In this document: in pieces, positions 1 to 6,473 of the stretch
Numbering within the stretch: position 1 is the first letter of the stretch
How the letters are laid out: each line of letters starts with the position of its first letter
From: an uncultured Oscillibacter sp.
Lineage (GTDB): Bacteria > Bacillota > Clostridia > Oscillospirales > Oscillospiraceae
Assembly: GCF_910587525.1 (NCBI RefSeq)
Contig: NZ_CAJULS010000039.1
Location: 1-17,231 of the forward strand
Length of the DNA stretch: 17,231 nucleotides
Direction of reading: 5' to 3'
Translations under genes and position numbers: made by a program
The notes under the pieces: generated by a model
What the model saw: the letters and a program-made list of their open reading frames with translations, nothing else
The model's database searches: none
Told to the model about the DNA's origin: nothing

Positions 1-158
1 CCACCGAGGACAGCAAGGTGGGCAGCTTCAGCATTGAGAACCAGACGAAAACCCTTCACCAATATGTTGACGCTATGGAGGGCGTTAACAACGCGGAGGT
101 CCTGGAGTTCATTGACAATGGGTACAGCGGGACCAATTTTGCCGGCCCAGCTTTCGTC
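1..158 (+). pseudogene. Serine site-specific recombinase, N-terminal remnant
   Basis: The reading frame entering from the left edge (frame starting at base 3) encodes a stretch typical of the N-terminal resolvase domain of large serine recombinases from clostridial conjugative and mobilizable elements: EDSKVGSFSIENQ, then a variable stretch, then FIDNGYSGTNF followed by GPAF at about 140-157. In intact relatives this continues into the rest of the catalytic domain and a long DNA-binding part. Here the similarity stops at about base 158; the frame stays open only to 287, and everything past that point reads as the antisense of the neighbouring XRE gene. The 5' part, including the catalytic serine region, lies outside the window. 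I infer a gene truncated by deletion or by imprecise loss of a mobile element. An assembly junction is the alternative. Confidence 0.72.
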
Positions 159-160
159 AT

Positions 161-946
161 TTATTTAATATTGGCCCCAAGCGCCGCCAGCAGCCGCAGC
201 AGGGGCCGCCACAGATCCGGATGGCGCTCCAGCAGAAACGCTTCCACCTGCGCCCGGGTCAGGCCGTCTCCCCAGAGGAGAACGTGATTCCCCACGGCGT
301 CATACCCAACGGCGGTATTCCCGACGGCGACCGTGCCCACGGCGATCTTCCCGGCTATGGCCGTGACACCGCTGGCGTACCACAGGCCAAGGGCCACCGG
401 ACCAAAGGCCAGCAGCCCGACGGCCACCGGCCCCAGAGCCGCCAGTCCAAAGGCCAGACATCCCAGCGCAAGGAGCCCTGCGCTGATGACCCCGATACTG
501 ACAACGCCCGCGCTCACAATTCCCAGGGCCAGCACCCCCACGGCAATATTGCCTATGGCAATGATTCCCCTGGCCGTGTCCCTGAGCCGCATATGATTGC
601 CGCTGAACCGGATAGACACCAGAGGCAGACCCCGGATTCTCGTTTTGCTGTCCCAGGACCAAACCTGGAAAAAGCGGGAGATCTCCTCCACCTGCGCCTC
701 CAGCTTCGCCGTGGAGGCCTGCTGCTCCGCAGGGCGGTCCGGCTTTTCGATATAGTCTTTCACAAGATAGTCCACGCTGACATGGAACAGCTCTGAAAGC
801 GCCACCAGCTTGGGGAGCTCAGGCGCTGCCGCGCCGCTCTCCCACTTGCTCACCGACTGCCGGGTCACGCCCAGCCGGTCCGCCAGCTGTTCCTGGGAGA
901 GTCCCTCTCTCCGGCGCAGGGCTGCCAGCTTCTCTGAAAAGTTCAT
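161..946 (-). CDS. XRE-family regulator with C-terminal Gly-x-x-Ala-x pentad array
   Basis: A 261-residue protein. Residues 4-60 form an XRE/Cro-type helix-turn-helix with LSQEQLADRLGVTRQSVSKW as the recognition core, so sequence-specific DNA binding is expected. A polar linker (65-95, possibly coiled coil) follows. From about residue 127 to 220 the chain is a regular array in which Gly recurs every five residues and Ala or Ser sits three after it (GNIAV, GVLAL, GIVSA, GVVSI and so on). I count 12 consecutive pentads, two six-residue units, then four more pentads. The array is strongly hydrophobic, with no charged residue through most of its length, so it may be membrane-associated or a tightly packed solenoid. 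The C-terminus (225-261) is amphipathic. The ATG at 944-946 is preceded by an AGGAAGG site. The gene is probably monocistronic from the promoter at 978-1006. The DNA-binding call is firm; the ligand and targets are unknown. Confidence 0.88.
   Translation of the reverse strand: MNFSEKLAALRRREGLSQEQLADRLGVTRQSVSKWESGAAAPELPKLVALSELFHVSVDYLVKDYIEKPDRPAEQQASTAKLEAQVEEISRFFQVWSWDSKTRIRGLPLVSIRFSGNHMRLRDTARGIIAIGNIAVGVLALGIVSAGVVSIGVISAGLLALGCLAFGLAALGPVAVGLLAFGPVALGLWYASGVTAIAGKIAVGTVAVGNTAVGYDAVGNHVLLWGDGLTRAQVEAFLLERHPDLWRPLLRLLAALGANIK
287..568 (-). repeat. Array encoding hydrophobic Gly-pentad repeats
   Basis: This is the part of the XRE gene encoding the 15-bp-periodic GxxAx units (residues about 127-220). 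The periodicity is clear in the protein, but the DNA units have diverged, so this is an old protein repeat and not a recent nucleotide tandem duplication. Confidence 0.75.
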
Positions 947-977
947 TGGTCATTCCGCCTTCCTGTTTGATGGGTCT

Positions 978-1006
978 ATGGTACGCCAACAGGCGGAAAA
1001 AGGCAA
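978..1006 (-). promoter_or_regulatory. Probable sigma-A promoter of the pentad XRE gene
   Basis: Reading leftward, a -35-like TTGCCT (1001-1006) is followed after 17 bp by a -10-like TACCAT (978-983). Each matches the consensus at four of six positions. The predicted start lies about 25 bases before the ATG at 946, which leaves room for the ribosome site. Confidence 0.45.
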
Positions 1007-1040
1007 GAACGCGACGATTGGAAGTTTGTCAACCACAGGT

Positions 1041-1069
1041 TGCGGTATTGGGGCGCAAGGAATACCGCA
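1041..1069. promoter_or_regulatory. 9-bp inverted repeat upstream of the XRE promoter
   Basis: TGCGGTATT (1041-1049) and AATACCGCA (1061-1069) are perfect inverted arms separated by 11 bp, lying about 35 bp upstream of the leftward promoter at 978-1006. The position fits a regulator-binding site, perhaps for the XRE protein itself. No protein-binding evidence is available from the sequence. Confidence 0.35.
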
Positions 1070-1082
1070 TTTTGCAGACAGG

Positions 1083-1108
1083 AAAAGCGGAGGCCTTTCG
1101 GCCCCCGC
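1083..1108 (-). terminator. Intrinsic terminator of the sigma/anti-sigma operon
   Basis: On the minus strand a 9-bp stem (GCGGGGGCC / GGCCTCCGC, with one G-U pair) closes a GAAA tetraloop and is followed by TTTTCC. It starts nine bases after the anti-sigma stop codon. Confidence 0.85.
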
Positions 1109-1116
1109 TCCTGAAC

Positions 1117-2124
1117 TCAATCCGCCTCCAGCGGCATCATAGCGTCGCCCCAGCGGACAGCCGCCACCTGGTCCATGTTGATTGGGGCCTCAAAGGGACC
1201 GTATTCCTCGCTCCAGTCCTCCCCTCCGCTGCCCACGGTATTTACCAGCGAGACCTCGCTGCCGTCCTTCATCACCACGGACAGCACCGCACCGGGCCAG
1301 ACGCCCTCTTTGGGTTCGGACCAGCTGTGCCGGACGCGCATTCCGAGGGGAGAAATCCGCAGATACTCCAGGGTCATGGTCCCGCAGTCCTCGCTCTCCA
1401 CCGTCACGCCGGCAACATTTGGTGTCCTGCTCTCCACGCCGCCGGAGTGGGCGCCGATGTTGAACTCCCAGCTCCCGGTGAGAATGGGGGTGTACTCCTT
1501 GTCCGGCGCCTGTACCCAGAGGCCGGGAATGCGGAGGACCTTGTCCGTTCCGTCGCAGAGATCTGCCTCCTCCATGGACCACAGGCGGATGACCGCGGTG
1601 AGAATATTGTCCGTAGGGTCATCGTTAATCCACTCGTAATCCAGCGTACAGAGCAGGTTTTTCCCATCCGCTCCTGTCAGCGTCACGCTCTCCTCTAGCG
1701 TATCGCCGAAGAGCTGGTAATACCCCTCGTCTTCGCCGTAATCCCGCAGCACAGTTCCCTCCGGAGCTTTGATTTCCAACATCAAATAATAAAAGTCCTG
1801 GTCTCCGAAAGCCGCCAGCGGCGTCATGGTGGTCCCGTTGGACTCTGCCGCCGCCAGATCCTGGCTGAGGGTCTCCACAATCTTCTGCTGGTTCTCGTCC
1901 AAATGGCCGAAGTACCGCTCCCACAGGGGCCCCGCTGCCGCGGCCGCCGTGCCCACCAGCACCACTGCGGCAATGGCCGCCGCCATCATCTTTCGGGGCC
2001 ACCCGGCGCTCCGGCGTCCTCTCTCAGCACTCTGCACCCGCATCAACCGGTCCGTCAGCGCCGCCCGGCCCTCTGCCGTATAGCGTACCCGGTCCAGCTC
2101 ACTCCGATAAACACTGTTGTCCAT
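1117..2124 (-). CDS. Single-pass membrane anti-sigma factor (putative)
   Basis: A 335-residue protein encoded immediately downstream of, and overlapping by 26 bp, an ECF sigma factor gene. The first 45 residues are charged and cytoplasmic. Residues 46-65 form a hydrophobic Ala/Val-rich transmembrane segment, and the remaining 270 residues should lie outside the membrane. This layout (short cytosolic sigma-binding tail, one membrane span, extracytoplasmic sensor) and the gene order match the ECF-linked anti-sigma proteins common in clostridia, including those with a DUF4179 domain. The first external part (about 100-130) looks similar to that domain, but I cannot confirm it. No zinc-binding HxxxCxxC motif is present in the N-terminus, so it is not a ZAS-type anti-sigma. 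The ATG at 2122-2124 has a GGGAGG ribosome site seven bases upstream. The signal it senses is unknown. It ends just before a strong terminator. Confidence 0.78.
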   Translation of the reverse strand: MDNSVYRSELDRVRYTAEGRAALTDRLMRVQSAERGRRSAGWPRKMMAAAIAAVVLVGTAAAAAGPLWERYFGHLDENQQKIVETLSQDLAAAESNGTTMTPLAAFGDQDFYYLMLEIKAPEGTVLRDYGEDEGYYQLFGDTLEESVTLTGADGKNLLCTLDYEWINDDPTDNILTAVIRLWSMEEADLCDGTDKVLRIPGLWVQAPDKEYTPILTGSWEFNIGAHSGGVESRTPNVAGVTVESEDCGTMTLEYLRISPLGMRVRHSWSEPKEGVWPGAVLSVVMKDGSEVSLVNTVGSGGEDWSEEYGPFEAPINMDQVAAVRWGDAMMPLEAD

Positions 2125-2602
2125 ACGTACCTCCCAGCATGATTTTCAGCTTCTGCTTTCCCCGGTAGAGGTAGGTGCTCACCTGCGGGGCCCTGCAGCC
2201 CATCAGGTCTGCGATCTCCTCCACCTCGTACTCCTCGTAATACCGCAGGTACACCGCCTGACGGTATTTCTCCGGCAATGCCTGCACCGCCCGCAGCACC
2301 GGGCTGTCCTCCACTTCCGGCATCTCTACCGCCGCCTCCGCTACGCTCTCCAGAGGCATCCTGCGGCGGACCCAGGCGGACTTTTTCAGGTCCTTGCAGC
2401 AGTTCACCGCCACGCGGAGCACCCAGGCCCGCTCCTGCTCCTCCCCATCAAAGCGGCGGGGACTGGTCAACAGTTTCAGTAGCACAGTCTGACTGATGTC
2501 CTGGGCGTCCTGCATACTGCCTGTCCAGGTGTAGCCAATGCGCAGCACCGTGTCCGCCCAGCGGGCCACTATGGCCTCGGTCTCCTGACGGGAATATAAA
2601 AT
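2099..2602 (-). CDS. ECF-type RNA polymerase sigma factor
   Basis: Region 2 is visible in ARWADTVLRIGY, AQDISQTVLLKLL and ERAWVLRVAVNCC, and region 4 in LPEKYRQAVYLRYYEEYEV followed by the helix-turn-helix EIADLMGCRAPQVSTYLYRG. The protein should direct RNA polymerase to its own regulon under control of the downstream anti-sigma factor; the overlapping genes imply translational coupling. The start is uncertain. A strong AAAAGGAG site (2620-2627) is present, and family alignment predicts a start about 8 bases after it, but the codons there are ACT and ACA. The nearest in-frame candidates are ATT at 2600-2602 (used here, 17 bases from the site) and GTG at 2567-2569. A longer frame opens with TTG at 2701, but that codon lies inside a terminator-like palindrome and upstream of the only plausible -10 sequence (TATTAT, 2643-2648), so it is unlikely. 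Confidence 0.88.
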   Translation of the reverse strand: MLYSRQETEAIVARWADTVLRIGYTWTGSMQDAQDISQTVLLKLLTSPRRFDGEEQERAWVLRVAVNCCKDLKKSAWVRRRMPLESVAEAAVEMPEVEDSPVLRAVQALPEKYRQAVYLRYYEEYEVEEIADLMGCRAPQVSTYLYRGKQKLKIMLGGTYGQQCLSE

Positions 2603-2684
2603 CTGTTCTGTAGTATCATCTCCTTTTGATCGGCGCCTTTCGATAATAAAACGAAACAGCGGGGCAAAATCTGGCAGTTTTGGC

Positions 2685-2715
2685 AAAAAAACACCCCGCA
2701 ACCGCGGTTGCGGGG
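2685..2715 (-). terminator. Perfect palindrome with T-tract between divergent genes
   Basis: Bases 2694-2715 are a perfect 22-bp palindrome with 11-bp arms beginning CCCCGCAACCG. On the minus strand it is followed two bases later by seven T residues (2685-2691), the form of an intrinsic terminator. No leftward gene lies upstream of it, because the gene to the right is transcribed away. It could block antisense transcription, attenuate a leftward sigma-operon transcript, or bind a regulator. Confidence 0.6.
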
Positions 2716-2724
2716 CGCTGTTGG

Positions 2725-2753
2725 TGGACGCAACCGGCGCAATCTGCTACACT
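2725..2753 (+). promoter_or_regulatory. Promoter of the membrane-anchored XRE gene
   Basis: A TGGACG -35-like hexamer (2725-2730), a 17-bp spacer and TACACT (2748-2753) preceded by TGC, an extended -10. The predicted start precedes the AAGGAGG ribosome site of the gene at 2802 by roughly 30 bases. Confidence 0.5.
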
Positions 2754-2801
2754 GACTTACATGAGACGCGTTTCTAATGTCATCACAAGGAGGTACGGCT
2801 T

Positions 2802-3599
2802 ATGAGTATTGCCGAAACCATCAAGCAGGTCCGGGAGGCCCGTGGCCTGACCCAGGAGGACCTGGCAGAGAAGTGCGAGGTCAGCCGCCAGGCCGTCTCC
2901 AAATGGGAGCTGGGAGCGTCGGCGCCTACGCCGGAGAACCTGAAAATTCTGGAGGAGGTTCTGGAAGTCACTTTTCCCAGGGAGGAGGAACCCATTTCTC
3001 AGACCGCCGCCAAGCCGCCGCCGAATTTTTGGAAAATCACTGTCACCGCTCTGGGCGGGCTGATACTGGCGGCGCTTTTGTCCATCCTTTTATATCTTAC
3101 CATGTCCGAACCGGAGCAACCACCTGCGCCCACGGAGCCCGCCATCACCGGCGTCTGGTTCTTCGATGAGGCGGGCACTCCCCTGGAGCCGGACCTGGGG
3201 GACGGCTGGAAGAGCTTCACCGTGGGCCAGCGGGTCTATCTGCTGGTGAGCTTCCAACAGGACGCGGAGTCCAATGTCTACGGCGCGGCGCTGTACGCAA
3301 CGCCCACTGGAACAGAGACCTATGACTACCGGAAACAGCTGGCGGTACAGGCGGTACGTGACCGCCCCTTCGCCCTCTTCCCGCTGGACTTTCCAGAGGC
3401 AGCTATGATTCATCTGGATGTGACATTGGAGTGCGGCGGCGGACATACCGTCACGGAAACCCTGAATGTGACGGCCGTCACTGTCGGTGAAATCAGCTCT
3501 TCGATTTATGAATTTGAAAATTTCGAGGAAGCGCCTGCGGACGGATCGGTCATCGGTGAAATCCGCGTTGATTTCTCAGCTCTGCCAACCAGCAGATGA
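2802..3599 (+). CDS. Membrane-anchored XRE-family regulator
   Basis: A 265-residue protein. Residues 4-58 are an XRE helix-turn-helix (LTQEDLAEKCEVSRQAVSKW), similar in design to the regulator encoded at 161-946. A Pro/Lys-rich linker leads to one transmembrane helix at about 79-101, followed by a Pro/Glu-rich stalk (102-114) and an external domain of about 150 residues (VWFFDEAGTPLEP to the end) that I do not recognise. The topology, with DNA-binding domain inside and possible sensor outside, is common in clostridial one-component membrane regulators. The gene has an excellent AAGGAGG site eight bases before the ATG and its own extended -10 promoter. It diverges from the sigma/anti-sigma operon across about 200 bp, so regulation of that operon is plausible but is inference only. 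Its transcript would run through a 162-bp palindromic element before reaching the terminator at 3779-3810. Confidence 0.85.
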   Translation: MSIAETIKQVREARGLTQEDLAEKCEVSRQAVSKWELGASAPTPENLKILEEVLEVTFPREEEPISQTAAKPPPNFWKITVTALGGLILAALLSILLYLTMSEPEQPPAPTEPAITGVWFFDEAGTPLEPDLGDGWKSFTVGQRVYLLVSFQQDAESNVYGAALYATPTGTETYDYRKQLAVQAVRDRPFALFPLDFPEAAMIHLDVTLECGGGHTVTETLNVTAVTVGEISSSIYEFENFEEAPADGSVIGEIRVDFSALPTSR

Positions 3600-3614
3600 C
3601 GGACGCCCTCAAAA

Positions 3615-3776
3615 TTAGAGCAGTTCCCAGAAATAATGGGAAAAAAGGAAGCGGGGACGGGGAATGCAGAGCAAGGCGGAGGACGCCGGCGGGCTGACGC
3701 CCGCCAAGGACGACAACGCAGCTATACGTTTCCCAGACCGCTGAACTTTTCTCAGTATTTTGGGAAATTGCTCTAA
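3615..3776. repeat. 162-bp imperfect palindromic intergenic element
   Basis: The outer ends are TTAGAGCA (3615-3622) and its complement TGCTCTAA (3769-3776). Inside them lie TTCCCA/TGGGAA motifs on each side (3624-3629, 3637-3642, 3729-3735, 3761-3767), and AGCGG/CCGCT at matching distances (3650-3654, 3738-3742). The centre is a perfect 7-bp hairpin GGCGGGC-TGAC-GCCCGCC (3688-3705), within one base of the geometric middle. Folding the left half on the right half gives similarity along most of the length. The architecture resembles ERIC-like intergenic repeat units or hairpin-type miniature elements. I see no second copy in this window and no clear target duplication. A 46-codon frame (3636-3776) spans it without a ribosome site and is probably fortuitous. 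Confidence 0.6.
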
Positions 3777-3778
3777 AT

Positions 3779-3813
3779 AAACGGGAACGGCTCTACGGCC
3801 GTTCCCGTTTTGT
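3779..3813. terminator. Bidirectional intrinsic terminator
   Basis: A 13-bp perfect stem (3779-3791 with 3798-3810, core ACGGGAACGGC) has a 6-base loop. Rightward it is followed by TTTTGTTT and leftward by the AT-rich TTTATTTAG. It ends the XRE gene on the plus strand and the mltG operon on the minus strand, and nearly touches the stop codon at 3814-3816. Confidence 0.9.
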
Positions 3814-5211
3814 TTAACCCTCCTCAGAAATCTTTCTTCCCATCAGCACGCCCATGACCGAGGCCATCATCAGTCCCCGGGTCCAGCCGGAGCTGTCCCC
3901 CAGGCAGTGGAGGCCCTGAAGGCTGGTGTTGAAATCCGTATCCATCTTCACCCGGTTGGAATAGAATTTCAGCTCCGGGGAGTAGAGCAGCGTCTCATAG
4001 GCGGCAAAGCCCGGCACCACGTGGTCCATGGCCTGAATGAAGCCGATGATGTTGGTCATGGCCCGGTAGGGCATGGCAGCGGTGATGTCGCCAGCCACGG
4101 CATCCGGAAGAGTAGGCCGAATGTTGGACTGGGCCAGTTCCTTTTCCCAAGTGCGCTTGCCATCCAGAATGTCGCCGAAGCGCTGGACCAGAATCTGGCC
4201 ATTGGCCAGCATATTGGTCAGCTCTCCCACCTTTTGTGCGTAAGCGATAGGCTGATTGAAGGGGATGGAAAAATTGTGAGAGCAGAGGATCGAAAGATTT
4301 GTGTTATCGCTCTTAAGGTCTTTATAGGAGTGCCCGTTGACCACCGCCAGGTTGTTGTCGTAGTTCTCCTGACTGACAAAGCCGCCGGGGTTCTGGCAGA
4401 AGGTACGGACCTTGTTCTTAAAGGGCTTGGGCCAGCCCACCAGCTTGGACTCATACAGCACCCGGTTCACCATCTCCATGACCTCGTTGCGAACCTCCAC
4501 CCGGACACCGATGTCCACGGTGCCGGGAGCATGGGCGATATTGTGCTCGGCGCACAGCTTCTCCAGCCAGTCCGCCCCCCGGCGGCCAGTGGCCACCACG
4601 GTGTGCCTGGCGTAGATCTCCATGTCTTTCTGCCCGTTGGAGACAGAAACACCCTTGCAGATTTCCTCCTCAAGTATGAGGTTTTTGCACTCATATCCGA
4701 AGTAGATCTCCACGCCGTTTTCCTGGAGGTACTTCTCAATGGCCAGATAGATGGCCTGAGCCTTTTCCGTACCCATGTGGCGGATGGGACAGTCCACCAG
4801 CTTGAGCCCCGCGTGAATGGCCCGCTTGCGGATCTCCTTGCGCTCCTCCTCATGCTCCAGGCCCTCGATGTGGGTATCCGCGCCGAACTCCAGGTAGATC
4901 GCGTCGGCATAGCTGATGGTCTCCTGGGCCAGATCCGAACCGATGAGATTGGGCAGATCGCCGCCCACCTCGTAGCTCAGCGACAGCTTTCCGTCAGAGA
5001 AAGCGCCGGCGCCGGAAAAGCCGGTGGTGATATGGCAGTAAGGCTTGCAGTTCATGCAGCGCTTGGTCTTATCCTTGGGGCAGTGGCGGTCCTCCACGGC
5101 CCGGCCTTTCTCCACCATGACGATCTTCTGACGGCTGCCCTTTTTGAGCATCTCCAGGGCAGTAAAGATCCCGGCGGGACCCGCTCCGACGATAACAACG
5201 TCTGCTTTCAT
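3814..5211 (-). CDS. FAD-dependent dehydrogenase, COG2509-like
   Basis: A 465-residue flavoprotein. Its N-terminal dinucleotide-binding fold has GAGPAG at residues 9-14 and the acidic strand end VMVEKG at 31-36. It carries a cysteine cluster (C44, C52, C55, C59) directly before TTGFSGAGAFSDGKLS, a signature I associate with the COG2509 family of uncharacterised FAD-dependent dehydrogenases. The cysteines could hold a metal or Fe-S centre or act in redox; this is inference. A second conserved block, HTVVATGRRGADWLEKL, and the C-terminal GDSSGWTRGLMMASVMG fit the FAD-closing part of the fold. No signal peptide or membrane helix is present. The substrate is unknown. The ATG at 5209-5211 has an AAGGAGAG site. 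It is the last gene of the mltG - U32 - FAD operon, 32 bp after the U32 stop, and ends at the terminator 3779-3810. Confidence 0.88.
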   Translation of the reverse strand: MKADVVIVGAGPAGIFTALEMLKKGSRQKIVMVEKGRAVEDRHCPKDKTKRCMNCKPYCHITTGFSGAGAFSDGKLSLSYEVGGDLPNLIGSDLAQETISYADAIYLEFGADTHIEGLEHEEERKEIRKRAIHAGLKLVDCPIRHMGTEKAQAIYLAIEKYLQENGVEIYFGYECKNLILEEEICKGVSVSNGQKDMEIYARHTVVATGRRGADWLEKLCAEHNIAHAPGTVDIGVRVEVRNEVMEMVNRVLYESKLVGWPKPFKNKVRTFCQNPGGFVSQENYDNNLAVVNGHSYKDLKSDNTNLSILCSHNFSIPFNQPIAYAQKVGELTNMLANGQILVQRFGDILDGKRTWEKELAQSNIRPTLPDAVAGDITAAMPYRAMTNIIGFIQAMDHVVPGFAAYETLLYSPELKFYSNRVKMDTDFNTSLQGLHCLGDSSGWTRGLMMASVMGVLMGRKISEEG

Positions 5212-5243
5212 AGCGTCTCTCCTTATGTTGTATTCTGTAATCT

Positions 5244-6473
5244 CTATTTCGCTGAGAGGTCCACGCCATGGCGCACCAGCGTCATAGGCGGCACTGCCCG
5301 GGGGAGCTTCATGCGCAGGAGCATCTGGGGCGTTCGGGGCTCCTCCACGGTCTCCCCCGCCTCATTCCGCATCTCTGGCACCTCCATGGAGAAAGGCCGC
5401 AGATCCGGGCCCACCAGCTCCACAATGTCTCCGGTGCGGAATTTATTCCGCAGAGACAGCACGGCGTTCCCCGCCTGGTCACAATCGACAATCACAGCGG
5501 TCACCTGCCAGTCCCGGATATAGCGGGAGTCCTCATAGTACTGCCCCGGCGGGCCGTAGTAAAAGCCGGTGGCGTAGGGCCGGTGGCTGACGTGCTCCAC
5601 CTCATCCCTCCACACGGGGTCCGGGGAGGCCCCTGCCGCCGCCGCATCCAGGCAGTGGCGGTAGGCTCCGGTGACGATGGCGGCGTAATAGGCGGATTTG
5701 GCCCGCCCCTCAATTTTCAAACTGCTCAGCCCAACAGCACATAGGTCGTCCAGATGATCGATCATGCACATATCCCGGGAATTCAGAATATACGCGCCCT
5801 GACCGTCCTCCTCAATAGGGAAGTACTCGCCGGGCCGCTTTTCCTCCATCAGGGCGTAGTGGTAACGGCAAGGCTGGGCACAGGCCCCCCGGCTGGAATC
5901 CCGCCCGGTCATATAGTTGCTGAGCAGGCACCGTCCGGAATAGCTGACGCACATGGCCCCGTGGACAAATGCCTCCAGCTCCAGATCCGGCGGAGTCCTG
6001 TCCCGGATAGTCCGGATCTCCTCCAGGCCCAGCTCCCGGGCCAGAATGACCCGGGAGGCCCCCAAGTCATGCCAGGCCCGGGCGGTCTCATAATTGCAGA
6101 CACTGGCCTGGGTGGAGACATGCCGCCGGCACCGGGGCGCATACCGCCCCGCCAGGGTGAAGGTCCCAAGGTCCGCCGCAATCAGGGCGTCCACTCCGGC
6201 ATCGTTCAGCCGCTCCAGATGCTCCGGCAGCCGGGCAATTTCCTCATTTCGGGGCATGGTGTTAATGGTGCAGTGGACCCGGACGCCGCGGGCGTGGGCA
6301 TAGGCTACCGCCTGCGGCAGCTCCTCCGGTGTGAAGTTCCCGGCAAAGGCCCGCATACCGAAATCCGTGCCCGCCAGGTACACGGCGTCCGCGCCGTAGA
6401 GAACCGCCATCTTCAGCCGCTCCATATCCCCCGCAGGGGCCAGCAGCTCCGGTTTCCGCCTCTTATCCGCCAT
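5244..6473 (-). CDS. U32 family protein, TrhP-like (probable tRNA hydroxylation)
   Basis: A 409-residue protein. It opens with KPELLAPAGDMERLKMAV, the usual U32 start, and contains the U32 signature at residues 167-185 (E-A-F, G-A-M-C, G-R-C-L-L-S). Cysteines C175, C182, C198 and C202 match the spacing of Fe-S ligands known in U32 relatives such as UbiU/UbiV. SLKIEGRAKSAYY (251-263) and the C-terminal YYEDSRYIRDW region resemble TrhP (YrrO/YegQ), which acts in 5-hydroxyuridine formation at tRNA position 34. The role is assigned by resemblance; older annotations would say collagenase-like peptidase. The frame is open 92 codons further upstream, but that part is antisense-like readthrough of mltG. 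The ATG at 6471-6473 is the start of the family homology. It overlaps the mltG stop by 11 bp, implying coupling, and mltG near U32 genes is a known Firmicute arrangement. Confidence 0.88.
   Translation of the reverse strand: MADKRRKPELLAPAGDMERLKMAVLYGADAVYLAGTDFGMRAFAGNFTPEELPQAVAYAHARGVRVHCTINTMPRNEEIARLPEHLERLNDAGVDALIAADLGTFTLAGRYAPRCRRHVSTQASVCNYETARAWHDLGASRVILARELGLEEIRTIRDRTPPDLELEAFVHGAMCVSYSGRCLLSNYMTGRDSSRGACAQPCRYHYALMEEKRPGEYFPIEEDGQGAYILNSRDMCMIDHLDDLCAVGLSSLKIEGRAKSAYYAAIVTGAYRHCLDAAAAGASPDPVWRDEVEHVSHRPYATGFYYGPPGQYYEDSRYIRDWQVTAVIVDCDQAGNAVLSLRNKFRTGDIVELVGPDLRPFSMEVPEMRNEAGETVEEPRTPQMLLRMKLPRAVPPMTLVRHGVDLSAK

Noticed and set aside
161..946. Membrane transporter instead of regulator
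   Set aside because: The hydrophobic half has strict Gly-every-five periodicity without the charged loops expected of a multi-span transporter, and the XRE domain is clear.
1041..1073. Inverted repeat plus TTTT as a rightward terminator
   Set aside because: No rightward gene precedes it; the loop is long and the T run short. Kept only as a possible operator.
3907..5523. Rightward 538-codon open frame
   Set aside because: Antisense to the FAD-dehydrogenase and the end of the U32 gene; no ribosome site or family resemblance.
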